Assembly: GCA_028826165.1 (NCBI GenBank)
Contig: JAPDFW010000060.1
Location: 186,001 to 250,000, forward strand
Source: Anaeramoeba ignava
Lineage: Eukaryota > Metamonada > Anaeramoebidae
Direction of reading: 5' to 3'
Length of the DNA: 64,000 nt
Every line of letters starts with the position of its first letter. Position 1 is the stretch's first letter. The notes beneath the pieces were generated by a model. That model saw only the letters and a program-made list of their open reading frames with translations. It was not told the DNA's origin and did no database searches. The translations under genes and the position numbers were made by a program. Below, one piece after another: positions 51,808-62,358 of this stretch.

Positions 51808-53172
51808 ATGAATATGAAAAAAATTACCATTATATTAATTATTATTATTGGAATATCTTTTTTTTTAATTTCAATTAATTTACCAAAACAAAAGGAAAAT
51901 AGAATAATTAAAGAAAAAGAAATAATTAAAGAAAAAGAAATAATTGAAAAAGAAATTGAAAAAGAAGTTATTGAAAAAGAAATAATTGAAAAAGAAGTTA
52001 AAATGTTAATAAAAGAATTATGGATTGAAGATATAGAGAAAAAAGGGAGTTCATCAATAACTTCATACAAAACAGGTGATGAAGCAATTCAACAATTTTC
52101 CAAATTTGCAAGTTGGGCACTTAAGAAAAGTCCAGCTAATTATAAAATATCCCAAATTTATGATGTTTCACCATTGGATTGTAATTCTGAAGAACAAGAA
52201 AACGCCAATTTATTTGGATCACATTTTGAAGCTACTCATAATCAAAAGGATCCAGTTTTGATTTTGGTTGATATTCAATATGGAGATGGGAATTTATATC
52301 ATGCAATCATTTCGGATCAAGGATGTAAAAAATTTTGGTGTGCGTTGAATAAGGCTTTATTTGAACTTTCAGGTGAAAATTTCACAATTGTTCGAACAAG
52401 AAGTGATCCAAATAGATATCCTTATATTGACCAAATATTTGATTCATTATCCAAAACAAAATGGAACCAAAAAAACAAATACGGCAAAATATATAATATC
52501 AAAGGTGGAAAAGATGGATTAATTTACAGTTGGGAACAAAGACCAAATACACAACGTGATGATTTGCTAGTTCAAATTTCGGAAAAAGTTGGAACTATTT
52601 TATCAAGAAGAGATAAGTTAAGTTGCGGTGATTCTGGATGTGTTCTTCTTCTCCAGAGATGCGGCGGAAGTAGACTATTATCAGATCATGAAAAAGGAAC
52701 ATTTGAAGCAATTGCGGATGAACTTAATAAAAGGGGAATACCAGTTGAAATGGCAAATTTTTGTTCTGCAAAAGCTCCAGAGCAAATTCAAGCAATGCAG
52801 AGAGCCTCTATTTTGGTTGGTGTTCATGGAGCTGGATTATCAAATATTGTGTGGCTAAAACCAGGTTCAACTGTTTTTGAAATCTCAATGAATTTTGGAT
52901 GGTGTTGTGACCCTATTCCCCAAAAAAGTACGGAATCAATTTCTAATCCTAATCCTGAACCTTGTACAGGTTCTTGCAAATCTTATCATAAATCAGATTT
53001 TTTTAACCTTGCAAAAAGATTTGGAATTGATTGGAAAGAAATTTATCCTTCTTTTACTTCTCCTTCTTTTGATCAAAATCCAGTCAATAGACGTATGGTT
53101 TTTGTTGATTCTTTTCTTCTTGCTGATTCTATTGAACAAGAATATCGCAAAAAAATTCAAAACAATTCATAA
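51808..53172 (+). CDS. Type II membrane glycosyltransferase, GT61-like
   Basis: 454 aa. Start: ATG 51808 after a TTTTCATTTTCATTTTT block; Met3 is a second option. A short cytosolic MNMKK is followed by one hydrophobic anchor (about 6-23), a Lys/Glu/Ile-rich stalk of about 45 residues that is probably coiled, then a lumenal domain. Near residue 335 is the GT61/DUF563 signature VGVHGAGLSN followed by W-KPGSTVFEI. A Cys-rich patch (FGWCCDP...CTGSC) may form disulfides. GT61 enzymes transfer xylose, GlcNAc or arabinose to glycans or proteins in the Golgi or ER. The exact donor cannot be told. Confidence 0.85.
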   Translation: MNMKKITIILIIIIGISFFLISINLPKQKENRIIKEKEIIKEKEIIEKEIEKEVIEKEIIEKEVKMLIKELWIEDIEKKGSSSITSYKTGDEAIQQFSKFASWALKKSPANYKISQIYDVSPLDCNSEEQENANLFGSHFEATHNQKDPVLILVDIQYGDGNLYHAIISDQGCKKFWCALNKALFELSGENFTIVRTRSDPNRYPYIDQIFDSLSKTKWNQKNKYGKIYNIKGGKDGLIYSWEQRPNTQRDDLLVQISEKVGTILSRRDKLSCGDSGCVLLLQRCGGSRLLSDHEKGTFEAIADELNKRGIPVEMANFCSAKAPEQIQAMQRASILVGVHGAGLSNIVWLKPGSTVFEISMNFGWCCDPIPQKSTESISNPNPEPCTGSCKSYHKSDFFNLAKRFGIDWKEIYPSFTSPSFDQNPVNRRMVFVDSFLLADSIEQEYRKKIQNNS

Positions 53173-53225
53173 ATTTTTGATTTTGATTTTAATTTTGATT
53201 TTAATTTTAATATTAAATTTCAATT

Positions 53226-55039
53226 TTAAATTTTAATTTTAATTTTAATTTTAATTTTGATTATTAAATTTTTAATTAATAAATCAAATAAATTTGGATT
53301 TGTTTGATTTAATTGAAAATAATCAATTCCAATTTTAATTTCATCAATTATTTCTTGTGTAATTTCAATTTCATCTTTAATTTGATTTGAATAAATCCAA
53401 TATTCAAATATTTGAAATGATTTATTACTTAATTCACTATAATCTGTAACTTTATTGGATTTATCTTCTGTTACAGATAAAAACATTCCTCGATATAATT
53501 CACTTCTCATTATTAATATTAATTTTGGAAATTTATATTGCTTTTCTTTTCTTTCAATTATAAAATCTTTTTCATTTTCATTTTCATTTTCATTTTCATT
53601 TAAATAAATTCTTTTCATTGTTTCTTCAATTTTTTCATTTAAATTTATAATTTCTTTAATTTCTGAATATAATTTTGGATTTATTATTCTGTTTGAATAA
53701 ATCATTTCAAATATTTGATTTGATTCTTTAATTGATTTATTTGAAATAATTTCTTGAAGTTTTTCAATTTGATTTTGATTTTGATTTTGATTTAATCTAT
53801 ATTTCAATATTAATTTATGAGCTTCAATTATTTCTCCATTTTCTGTTTTAAATGAAATATCACAAAATTCTTTTCTTTCAAATAATTTTATCAAATCTTC
53901 TTCAAGATTGGAAAAACGAGAAGGAGAATAATAAAGAAATGATTTGAAATATCCACAAGAAATATGATAATTAAAAATATTTTCATTAAATCTTAATTTA
54001 GGAAGTTTAATTTGAATAGGAATAAATTGAGTTTCTATATCTCCAATTCCTAATTGATTAGAGTAATTAAATCCAAATCCAATTAATTTTGAATTAGATG
54101 TTAAAATCAAATTATGATCATATCCAACAGAAAAATCAATAATATTATCATCATTTTCAAATAAAGATAATTTGATTTCAGTAAATTCATAAATATTTCT
54201 TCCAAATTTTTTGCCAAGTCCATTATATTTCCAATCTCCACATGAATAAAGTTTTCTTTTTGGATTTTTATTTTCATTTTCATTTTCAATCAACATTATT
54301 GAATGAGACATTCCACATTGAATATCAATTATTTTGCCTTTTGGAATATTTTGGATTTTGGTTAATTTTTTGTATTGTTTCTTCTTTTTTTCTCCTAATC
54401 CAAGTTGACCATCTTCATTATCACCACATCCAAATAATTTCTGATTTGAATTTAAAAGAAAAACATGTTCTGAAAAACTTCCTGAAAATATTTTAGAAAC
54501 ATTTTTCATCATTAAAATTGGTTTTTCTGTTTTTTTAAGTTTTTTAGAATCAAAACCAAGTTGACCATATTGATTTGAACCAATTCCATAAACATTTTGA
54601 TTTGAAGTTAATAAGTAAATTGAATTGTATCCAGAAACAATATCTTCAATTATTCTATCATTTTTATCTTCAATTAATGATGAAATATTGATAAATTCAT
54701 TTGGATTTTTTGAATTAATATCTCTTCCTTTGGCAAATACATTTCCTTCTATTGTTAAAATAGCTTCATTTGAATTACCAACAGTTACTTTTTGAATATT
54801 TTCTTCAATTTGAATTTTTCAGGATTTTGATTTGAATCATTTTCATTTAAATATTCTATTGCTTTTCCATTTGTAAAAAGGAAAATTGTTGCTAAATAAC
54901 CTATTGAAATTTTTTTAATTTGTTTTTCATTTTCATTTTCATTTTCAAATTTAAATTGAATTGGTTTTGTTATTTCATTTGGTTTATTTTTTAAAAGTTT
55001 TGGATTTTGATTTGAACCAAAAAATAAACAATCATTCAT
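53226..55039 (-). CDS. RCC1-repeat and BTB protein, one apparent frameshift
   Basis: The ATG at 55039 (MNDCLFFGSNQ) follows several TTTTTCAT words. The frame runs to a five-A run at 54815-54819, where one missing A is needed to continue into KIQIEENIQKVTVGN and on to TAA at 53226. With that, the protein is about 604 aa. Its first half has RCC1-type blades (VYGIGSNQYGQLGF, LFGCGDNEDGQLGLG, LIGFGFNYSNQLGIG), which form a beta-propeller. The second half has a BTB segment (FCDISFKTENGEIIEAHKLIL) and a second one (FIIERKEKQYKFPKLIL). RCC1-BTB proteins are often scaffolds or cullin adaptors. The C-terminus is an Ile-Lys repeat that runs into the intergenic TTTTAA repeat. Confidence 0.8.
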
Positions 55040-55047
55040 TTTTAAAA

Positions 55048-55073
55048 AGAAAAAAATGAAAAATGAAAAATGA
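55048..55073 (-). promoter_or_regulatory. Triple TTTTTCAT element
   Basis: On the minus strand CATTTTTCATTTTTCATTTTTTTC lies 9-34 bp upstream of the ATG at 55039. It also lies in the 3' flank of the BTB-armadillo gene, whose stop is only 90 bp away. Confidence 0.45.
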
Positions 55074-55127
55074 TTAAATTTTAATTTTAATTTTAATTTT
55101 AATTTGAATTTATAATTTGAATCATTT

Positions 55128-58100
55128 TCAATAAAAATCATCTCGAATTAAAAGATTTGTATATAATTCATTTCCAGCTGAGTAAATTCTTGGATCTGTT
55201 CCAAAAATTGTTAACCTTTCTTCAACAATTCTCCACACATTTAAATTTTGGATTTGATTTTTTGCTTCTGTTTAGTTTGTTTTTTTTTTGAACAAATTTA
55301 TCATTTAGAATTAATTTTTTTGGAAAGATTTGAAAAAGAAAAATATTATTTTGGATTACCTGAATAAAGACTTAAACGAGATAAAGCTTTGATTGCATAA
55401 AAATTTAAATTAACAGAATTTCCATGATTTGTTAATGCTTTTAATAATAAACTAACTCCTCCATTCTCAGTTATTTTTATTCTATTTGCTATCATTTGAT
55501 TTAATATTTAATATTTAATTTAATATTTAATTTAATATTTAATATTTGATTTAATATTTGATTTAATATTTTTGATTTAATATTTGATTTAATATTTAAT
55601 ATTTAATATTTAATATTTAATATTTAATATTTGATATTTAATATTTAATATTTAATATTTAATATTTAATTTTTGATTTAATATTTAATATTTGATTTAA
55701 TATTTTGATTTAATATTTAATATTTAATATTTAATATTTAATTTTTGATTTAATATTTAATATTTGAATTAATATTTAATATTTAATATTCGATTTAATA
55801 TTTGATTTAATATTAATATTTAATATTTGATATTTAATATTTAATATTTAATATTTGATTTAATATTTGATTTAATATTTGATTTAATATTTGATTTAAT
55901 ATTCAATTTTAATTTAATATTTGATTTAATATTTAATATTTGATTTAATATTTGATTTAATATTTTAATATTTGATTTAATATTTGATTTAATATTTAAT
56001 ATTTGATTTAATATTTGATATTTGATTTAATTTTTGATTTAATATTTTATTTGATTTAATTTTTGATTTAATATTTAATATTTGATTTAATATTTGATAT
56101 TTAATATTTGATTTAATATTTGATTTAATATTTGATTTAATATTCAATTTTTAATATTTGAATTAATATTTAATATTTGATTTAATATTTGATTTAATAT
56201 TTGATTTTAATATTTGATTTAATATTCAATTTTTAATATTTGATTTAATATTTAATTTTTAATATTTAATATTTGATTTAATATTTGATTTTAATATTTG
56301 ATATTTAATATTTAATTTGATATTTAATTTAATATTTAATTTGATATTTGATTTAATTACTTGAATTTCCAGCAAGATTAAATAAAGCTAAACAACAGAA
56401 TTCTTGATTATCACTAAATTGATGTTTTTTCATTTCTTCAATAATTAACTCAATTCCATTTAAATCTCTTATTTTGATTCTGTTTACTATTTGATTTTCC
56501 AAAAGAATTATTCGTTTTAAAATTAAAATTGAAATTAAAATTAAAATCAAGTTTAAAACTAACCTTCACTTTCCGCACAAAAATTAGCTAAATTTAATGC
56601 ACATAACCTTGTAATGATTTCACCTTCCTTAAATTTTTGGAATGTTTTTATTATTGCTTTAATTCCTTGAAATTCTTCAATTTGTTTTGCTACTCCTAAA
56701 TTATTTTGAGTATTTTTTTAAATAATTGAAATTTTTAATAAATTTTTAATAAATTTTTTAATAAAATTTCTTTTTGATTTCAATTCACTTGGATTTGATA
56801 CCACGAATACCAAAATTAGCAAAGCATTAATAATCACTTCATATAAATTTGGGAAATTTGTTAATATTTTAATAATTGGTGGAATTCCTCCTAAATTTAC
56901 AAAAGAAGAACGATTTTCTTCACAAAAAGAAGAAAGAATAATTTTTTATGGAATTTTTTTAATCATTTTGAAAATTTTTGATTATTCTTTTTTAATCAAG
57001 AAAAATCAATTCCTTTTTCTTTTTGAAGAAAATACCTTTTTTTTCACAAATACTTGAAAATGCTAAAATTGCATTTTCTTGAATTTCAGGTTCATTTGGA
57101 AAATTTTCCATAGATTTAATTATTGTTTCAATTCCTCCTAATTGTACTATTTTCATTTCATTTTCTTTTTTGATTTTGATTTTAATTTTGATTTTAATTT
57201 TAATTTTGATTTTAATTTTGATTTTAATTTTAATTTTAATTTTGATTTTGATTTTAATTTTGATTTTGATTTTGATTTTGATTTTAATTTTGATTTTGAT
57301 TTTGATTTAGATTTTGATTTTAATTTTAATTTTGATTTTGATTTTAAATTTAAATTTGATTTTAATTTTTATTTTGATTTTGATTTTGATTTTGATTTTG
57401 ATTTTAATTTTGATTTTGATTTTGATTTTGATTTTGATTCTGATTTTGATTTTGATTTTAATTTTAATTTTAATTTTAATTTTGATTTTGATTTTGATTT
57501 TGATTTTGATTTTGATTTTAATTTTGATTTTGATTTTGATTTTGATTTTAATTTTTTTAATTTTGATTTTAATTTTGATTTTGATTTTGATTTTGATTTT
57601 GATTTTGATTTTGATTTTGATTTTTGATTTTTTGATTTTAATTTTAATTTTTGATTTTTAATTTTAATTTTAATTTTGATTTTGATTTTGATTTTGATTT
57701 TTTGATTTTTTATTTTCAAGTCCACGTAAAGCAGCACATCCATTTATTTGAATTTTTTTAGCATTTTTAAATTTATTCATTGCGGAAATAATTTGTTCAA
57801 TCCCAAATAATTCACGAATTACTATTTGATTTGCTTTTGATTTGTTTTTTGGAATGAAAATCAAAATTAAAACCAAAATTAAAATTAAAATTAACTTACT
57901 TTCATCAATAGAAAATTTTTTCATTGCAAAAAGTGCATTTTCTTGAAGTTCTGTATTGTTTGGAAAGTTTTTCATTGCTTCAATAATAAGTCGAATTCCT
58001 CCAAATACTTGAATTAATTCTTGATTTTGTGCTTTATTATTTAATTATTATTTAATTATTATTGAATTTATATTTTATTTATTTTTAATTAATATTTAAT

Positions 58101-60147
58101 TTATATTTAATCCAAAATTATTTAATTAATATTTAATTGATATTTAATTGATATTTATTATTGAATTATTATTTATTAATTAATATTTAATTATTATTTA
58201 ATTAGTATTTAATTATTATTTAATTGATATTTAATTATTATTTAATTATTATTTAATTATTATTTAATTATTATTTAATTATTATTGAATTATTATTTAA
58301 TTATTATTGAATTGATATTTAATTAATATTTAATTAATATTTAATTATTATTTAATTATTATTTAATTATTATTTAATTAATATTTAATTATTATTTAAT
58401 TAATATTTAATTATTATTTAATTAGTATTTAATTATTATTTAATTTATATTTAATTGGTATTTAATTAATATTTAATTAATATTTAGTTATTATTTAATT
58501 ATTATTCAAATTTGTATATCTTACGCCTTTCATTAGCAAGTTCACCTAAAATGAGGCATTGATCTGCTTGAACTTGTTCATTTTCCTTTTCTTCACTTAA
58601 TCTTTGAATAGAAAGTGTAATTTTCTCTTCATCATCTTTTTTGTGTTTGTGATTTGTTTTTTTGATGATTTTTATTTATTCAAAAAAACAAATCAAAATG
58701 ATAAAAAATTATTTTTTTACTTAAATTATCCAAAGCTGGATGAAAATTTTGTTGCCTATTTATATTGAAATCAGGTATTGTATATGTCGTTTGTTGAAGC
58801 CCTTCTTGATCTTAAAATGAATAAGGAAAATATTTTTTTTTGAAATTTAAATCAAGAAAAGAAAATATTTGAATTCAAGTTGGTTGAAAAAATAATTTTT
58901 TTTTTTGGATTTATGATACAGGTTGAAATGTTTGGATAATTTTGATTATTTTGATAATTTTGATTATTTTGATTATTTTGATTACTTTGATTATTTGGAA
59001 TATTTTGATTATTTGAAATATTTTGATTATTTTGATTATTTTGATTATTTTGATTATTTTGATTATTTTGATTATTTTGATTATTTTGAATATTTTGATT
59101 ATTTTGATTATTGATTTGTTGTTTCCTTTTTTTTTCTTCCTCTTTCTTCCTTTTTATTCTTTCTTGCTTTTTTTTCTCTCTTTTTTCTTTTTTTATTTTA
59201 TTTTGATATCTAGTAATCTGCTTTTCTTTTTCTTTAATTTCATCTTTTTTTTCTTCAATTTCATCTTCTTGGTTTCGATCATTTTGAAATTCTTCTTCGA
59301 TATTTTGATTCAAATTTTGTATTTGGTGATCAAAAGGTAACAATAATTTTTGAGGTGGTGGATGAAATCGATGAGATTTCATCCAATCCAAAAGAAAAAA
59401 AATTTGATTTACAATTTCTGTTTTTGGATCACTTTGAAAATTGACAGTTTGAATATTTATTGATTGAATTGATTTTTGGAATTTTTTTTGATATGTTTTC
59501 ATTAATTTTGAAATTATTAATTTTTTCTTATTAATTCTGCTTGAGGCAATAATCCCAGAGAAATTTAAAAATTGAGCTTCATCCAATTTACTTAATTGAT
59601 TTGATTTTTTTTCTTTTGAAAGAATTTTTGTCACATTTTTTCTTATGAAACTATGACAAAGTTTTATGAGATGATTTGATTTTATCTCTGAAAATATACA
59701 AAACAAATTAAAAATATTTTCCAAATTGATAAACTTTTCAGCCTCTTTTTCAACTTTGATTTTTAACAATTCCAAACCCAAAAAATGTGAAATTTTATAA
59801 ATTTGTTCAAAATTATTCATTTCAATTTTGATTTTTCCTGAATAAAAAAATTTGACAACTTTTTTGACAACTTCATGTTCATAATTTGGAAATTCAATTG
59901 AATCAATTTCTTTTTCTCGATTTTCAAGATAGATTTTAGGACATGAAGCTTGTAATATTAATTTATGACAAGCAACTATTTTTCTATTTTTTCCACAATA
60001 AAAGAAAAAATCTGCTTCTTTTTGAAATTTTTTGAAAATTTGTTTAATATTGTTTAGCACTTCTTTTGATAATTCAAGATCAATTTTTGTTGTATCAAGT
60101 TTGTGGAAATTGGTTTCTTTTTTATTTTTATTGTGATTTTTATTCAT
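55128..60147 (-). CDS. BTB plus armadillo-repeat protein, about 11 exons
   Basis: Model: complement of 55128..55267, 55360..55488, 56361..56486, 56564..56695, 56789..56917, 57036..57164, about 57717..57821, 57900..58031, 58525..58635, 58721..58810 and 58920..60147 (about 815 aa). Exon 1 encodes a BTB domain (FFFYCGKNRKIVACHKLILQAS, then a BACK-like helical part), a Lys/Glu coiled coil and a long Asn-Gln repeat. Later exons each carry about one armadillo repeat (GGIRLIIEAMKNFPNNTELQENALFAM; GGIETIIKSMENFPNEPEIQENAI). Introns in the ARM part are all phase 1. Joining the BTB exon to the ARM exons rests on a matching phase (GTATCA donor, TTTTAAG acceptor) and the lack of an ATG before the ARM exons. 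Weak points: exon 57717..57821 has no clear GT donor, and exon 56789..56917 may hold a one-base deletion. BTB-ARM proteins are usually ubiquitin-ligase adaptors or scaffolds. It could instead be two genes. Confidence 0.6.
55489..56360. repeat. TTTAATATTTGAT repeat inside an intron
   Basis: About 850 bp of TTTAATATTTAATATTTGA units between two in-frame armadillo exons. No other feature is seen. Confidence 0.9.
57165..57716. repeat. GATTTT/AATTTT hexamer array in the BTB-ARM gene
   Basis: (GATTTT)n mixed with (AATTTT)n over about 540 bp, with no GT on the minus strand to act as a donor for the exon above it. It has therefore either invaded and erased a splice site or is a mis-assembled stretch. 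Long Asp-Phe and Ile-Leu frames are artefacts. Confidence 0.9.
58032..58524. repeat. TTTAATTATTATTTAATTAATA repeat in an intron
   Basis: About 470 bp of ATTTAATTATT and ATTTAATTGAT units between armadillo exons, flanked by good splice sites (donor GTAAGA, acceptor AATAAAG). Confidence 0.88.
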
Positions 60148-60158
60148 AATAAAAAAGG

Positions 60159-60172
60159 AAAAAAATGAAAAA
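60159..60172 (-). promoter_or_regulatory. TTTTTCATTTTTTTCC element
   Basis: On the minus strand, 12-25 bp upstream of the ATG at 60147. It is nearly identical in sequence and position to the element before the gene starting at 6593. Confidence 0.45.
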
Positions 60173-60209
60173 AAAAAAGGAAAAAAAAATTTTATAAAAA
60201 AATGGAATA

Positions 60210-61715
60210 AGTTTAAATTTCTTTTTAAATTATATTTTTAATTAATTTCTAAATTGAATATTAAATCAAATCTATTCTCATTTTTATATTTCTTTATTAA
60301 ATATTGAAATAAGAAAATATTTAAATTTAAATAAATAAATTATTATTTTAATAATAAATTTCTTTTTAAATTATATTTCTAATTTAAAATTAATTAAATC
60401 AAATATTTATATTTCTTTATTAAATATTGAAATAAGAAAATATTTAAATTTAAATCAATAAATTATTATTTTAATAATAAATTTATTTTTAAATTATATT
60501 TTCAAATTAAATTCTAAATTAAATATTAAATCAAATCTATTCTTATTTTTATCCCATTAAATATTGAAATAAGAAAATATTTAAATTTAAATCAATAAAT
60601 TATTATTTTAATAATAAATTTATTTTTTAAATTATATTTTTAATTTAATTTATAAATTAAATATTAAATCAAATCTATTCTCATTTTTATATTTCTTTAT
60701 TAAATATTGAAATAAGAAAATATTTAAATTTAAATAAATAAAATTATTTTAATAATAAATTTCTTTTTTAAATTAAATATTATTTTTATATTTCTTTATT
60801 AAATATTGAAATTAAAATATTTTTTAAATAAAATTATTTTAATAATAAATTTCTTTTTAAATTATATTTTTAAATTAATTTCTAAATTGAATATTAAATC
60901 AAATCTATTCTCATTGTTTTTATATTTCTTTATTAAATATTGAAATAAGAAAATATTTAAATTTAAATCAATAAATTATTATTTTAATAATAAAATTAAA
61001 TATTTTAAATTATATTTTTAAAATTTAATTTATAAATTAAATATTAAATTAAATCTATTCTCATTTTTATATTTCTTTATTAAATATTGAAATAAGAAAA
61101 TATTTAAATTTAAATAAATAAATTATTTAATAATAAATTGAATTTTCAAATCTATATTTTTAAATCAATTTTATTAAAATTGAAATAAGAAAATATTTAA
61201 ATTTAAATCAATAAATTATTATTTTAATAATAAATTTCTTTTTTAAATATTTTAAAATTAAGGAATATTAAATTAAATCTATTCTCATTTTTATATTTTA
61301 AATATTGAAATAAGAAAATATTTAAATTTAAATAAATAAATTATTATTTTAATAATAAATTTATTTTTAAATTATATTTTTAAATTAATTTCTAAATTAA
61401 ATATTAAATCAAATCTATTCTCATTTTTATATTTATTTATTAAATATTTAAATAAGAAAATATTTAAATCAATAAATTTGAATAAATAAATATTAAATTA
61501 TATTTTTAAAATTAATTTCTAAATTTAAATATTAAATTAAATCTATTCTTATTTTTTATTTCTTTTTATTAAATATTGAAATAAGAAAAATATTTAAATT
61601 TAAATCAATAAATTATTATTTTTTATATTTATTTTTAAATTATATTTATTTAAATAATTAAAAAATATTTTTAAATTTTTAAAATTTAAATCAATAAATT
61701 ATTATTTTAATAATA
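60210..61715. repeat. Satellite with a unit of about 135 bp, 11 copies
   Basis: The marker word GAAATAAGAAAATATTTAAATTTAAA or a close variant recurs near 60306, 60429, 60566, 60709, 60808, 60942, 61089, 61181, 61308, 61449 and 61578 (spacings 92-147). Between markers lie TAAATCAAATCTATTCTCATTTTTAT and TTATTTTAATAATAAATT. Unlike the other repeats in the window this is a long-unit satellite. No ORF of note. Confidence 0.88.
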
Positions 61716-61792
61716 AAAAAATATTCCTTGATATAATTCACTTCTTATTATTAATATTAATTTAGGAAATTTATATTTCTTTTCTTATCTTT
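61714..61792 (-). pseudogene. Relic fragment of an RCC1-BTB-type gene
   Basis: About 75 bp align with 53480-53552 of the RCC1-BTB gene (shared CGATATAATTCACTTCTCATTATTAATATTAAT with a few changes), the part encoding KFPKLILIMRSELYRGMF. It abuts the satellite. Flanking coding sequence is absent, so it is a fragment of a duplicated paralogue. Confidence 0.6.
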
Positions 61793-62358
61793 TCTGAATT
61801 ATTTTCCAAATTCCTTTTTTTTTTTAAAAATGGCTAAATTAACTTTTTCTTCATTATTATTAAATTAATTATTTATTTATCCTTTTAAAAAAAATAATTG
61901 ATCAAAATTCTTTTCTTTGTTTTAAAAAAAAATAATCATTCTTTTGGAAAAAAATTTTTCTCATCATTTTTTCTTTCTTTCTTTTTTTTTGGAAATTCAT
62001 AAAAATAATAATAACAAAAAAAAAAAGTATTTTTTTTGCATAAGTGAAAGTAAGAAATTCATTTCAGTTTGCACGTTATGACTTTTAAACAAGACAATCA
62101 TTTCAATCAAGATTAATTATGCATTTCTTCTAGCAAATGAAAAAAAAATAATTATTTTGAAGGTTATTAGATTAAAAGTGAAATTTGTGGAAAAATTGAT
62201 TGTCTTGGTTAAAAGTCATAAGTTACAAATTGTTTGTTTGTTTCTAAACTTTTCATATCTTTAAAAAATTTAAAATAATAAAAAAATAGGATTTTTCTAA
62301 TTTTTTGCTTTTTGTTGATATTTTTTAATTGAAAAAAATAGAAATCAAAAAAGAAAAT
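61793..62358. other. Non-coding spacer with inverted repeat
   Basis: T-rich and A-rich runs to about 62030, then a less skewed 200-bp block containing the inverted repeat, then A/T-rich sequence to the ATG at 62359. No long frame and no tRNA-like cloverleaf was found. Confidence 0.6.
62076..62221. repeat. Inverted repeat with 25-bp arms, 96-nt loop
   Basis: Left arm 62076-62100 (TTATGACTTTTAAACAAGACAATCA) and right arm 62197-62221 (the reverse complement with one mismatch). It is among the few non-simple sequences outside genes here. It could be a foldback element, a structured RNA or a paired protein site. Confidence 0.75.

Noticed and set aside
61800-62358. A tRNA or other standard RNA gene in the complex-sequence block
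   Set aside because: I found no cloverleaf, no T-loop GTTCRA word in the right context and no snRNA-like motif.
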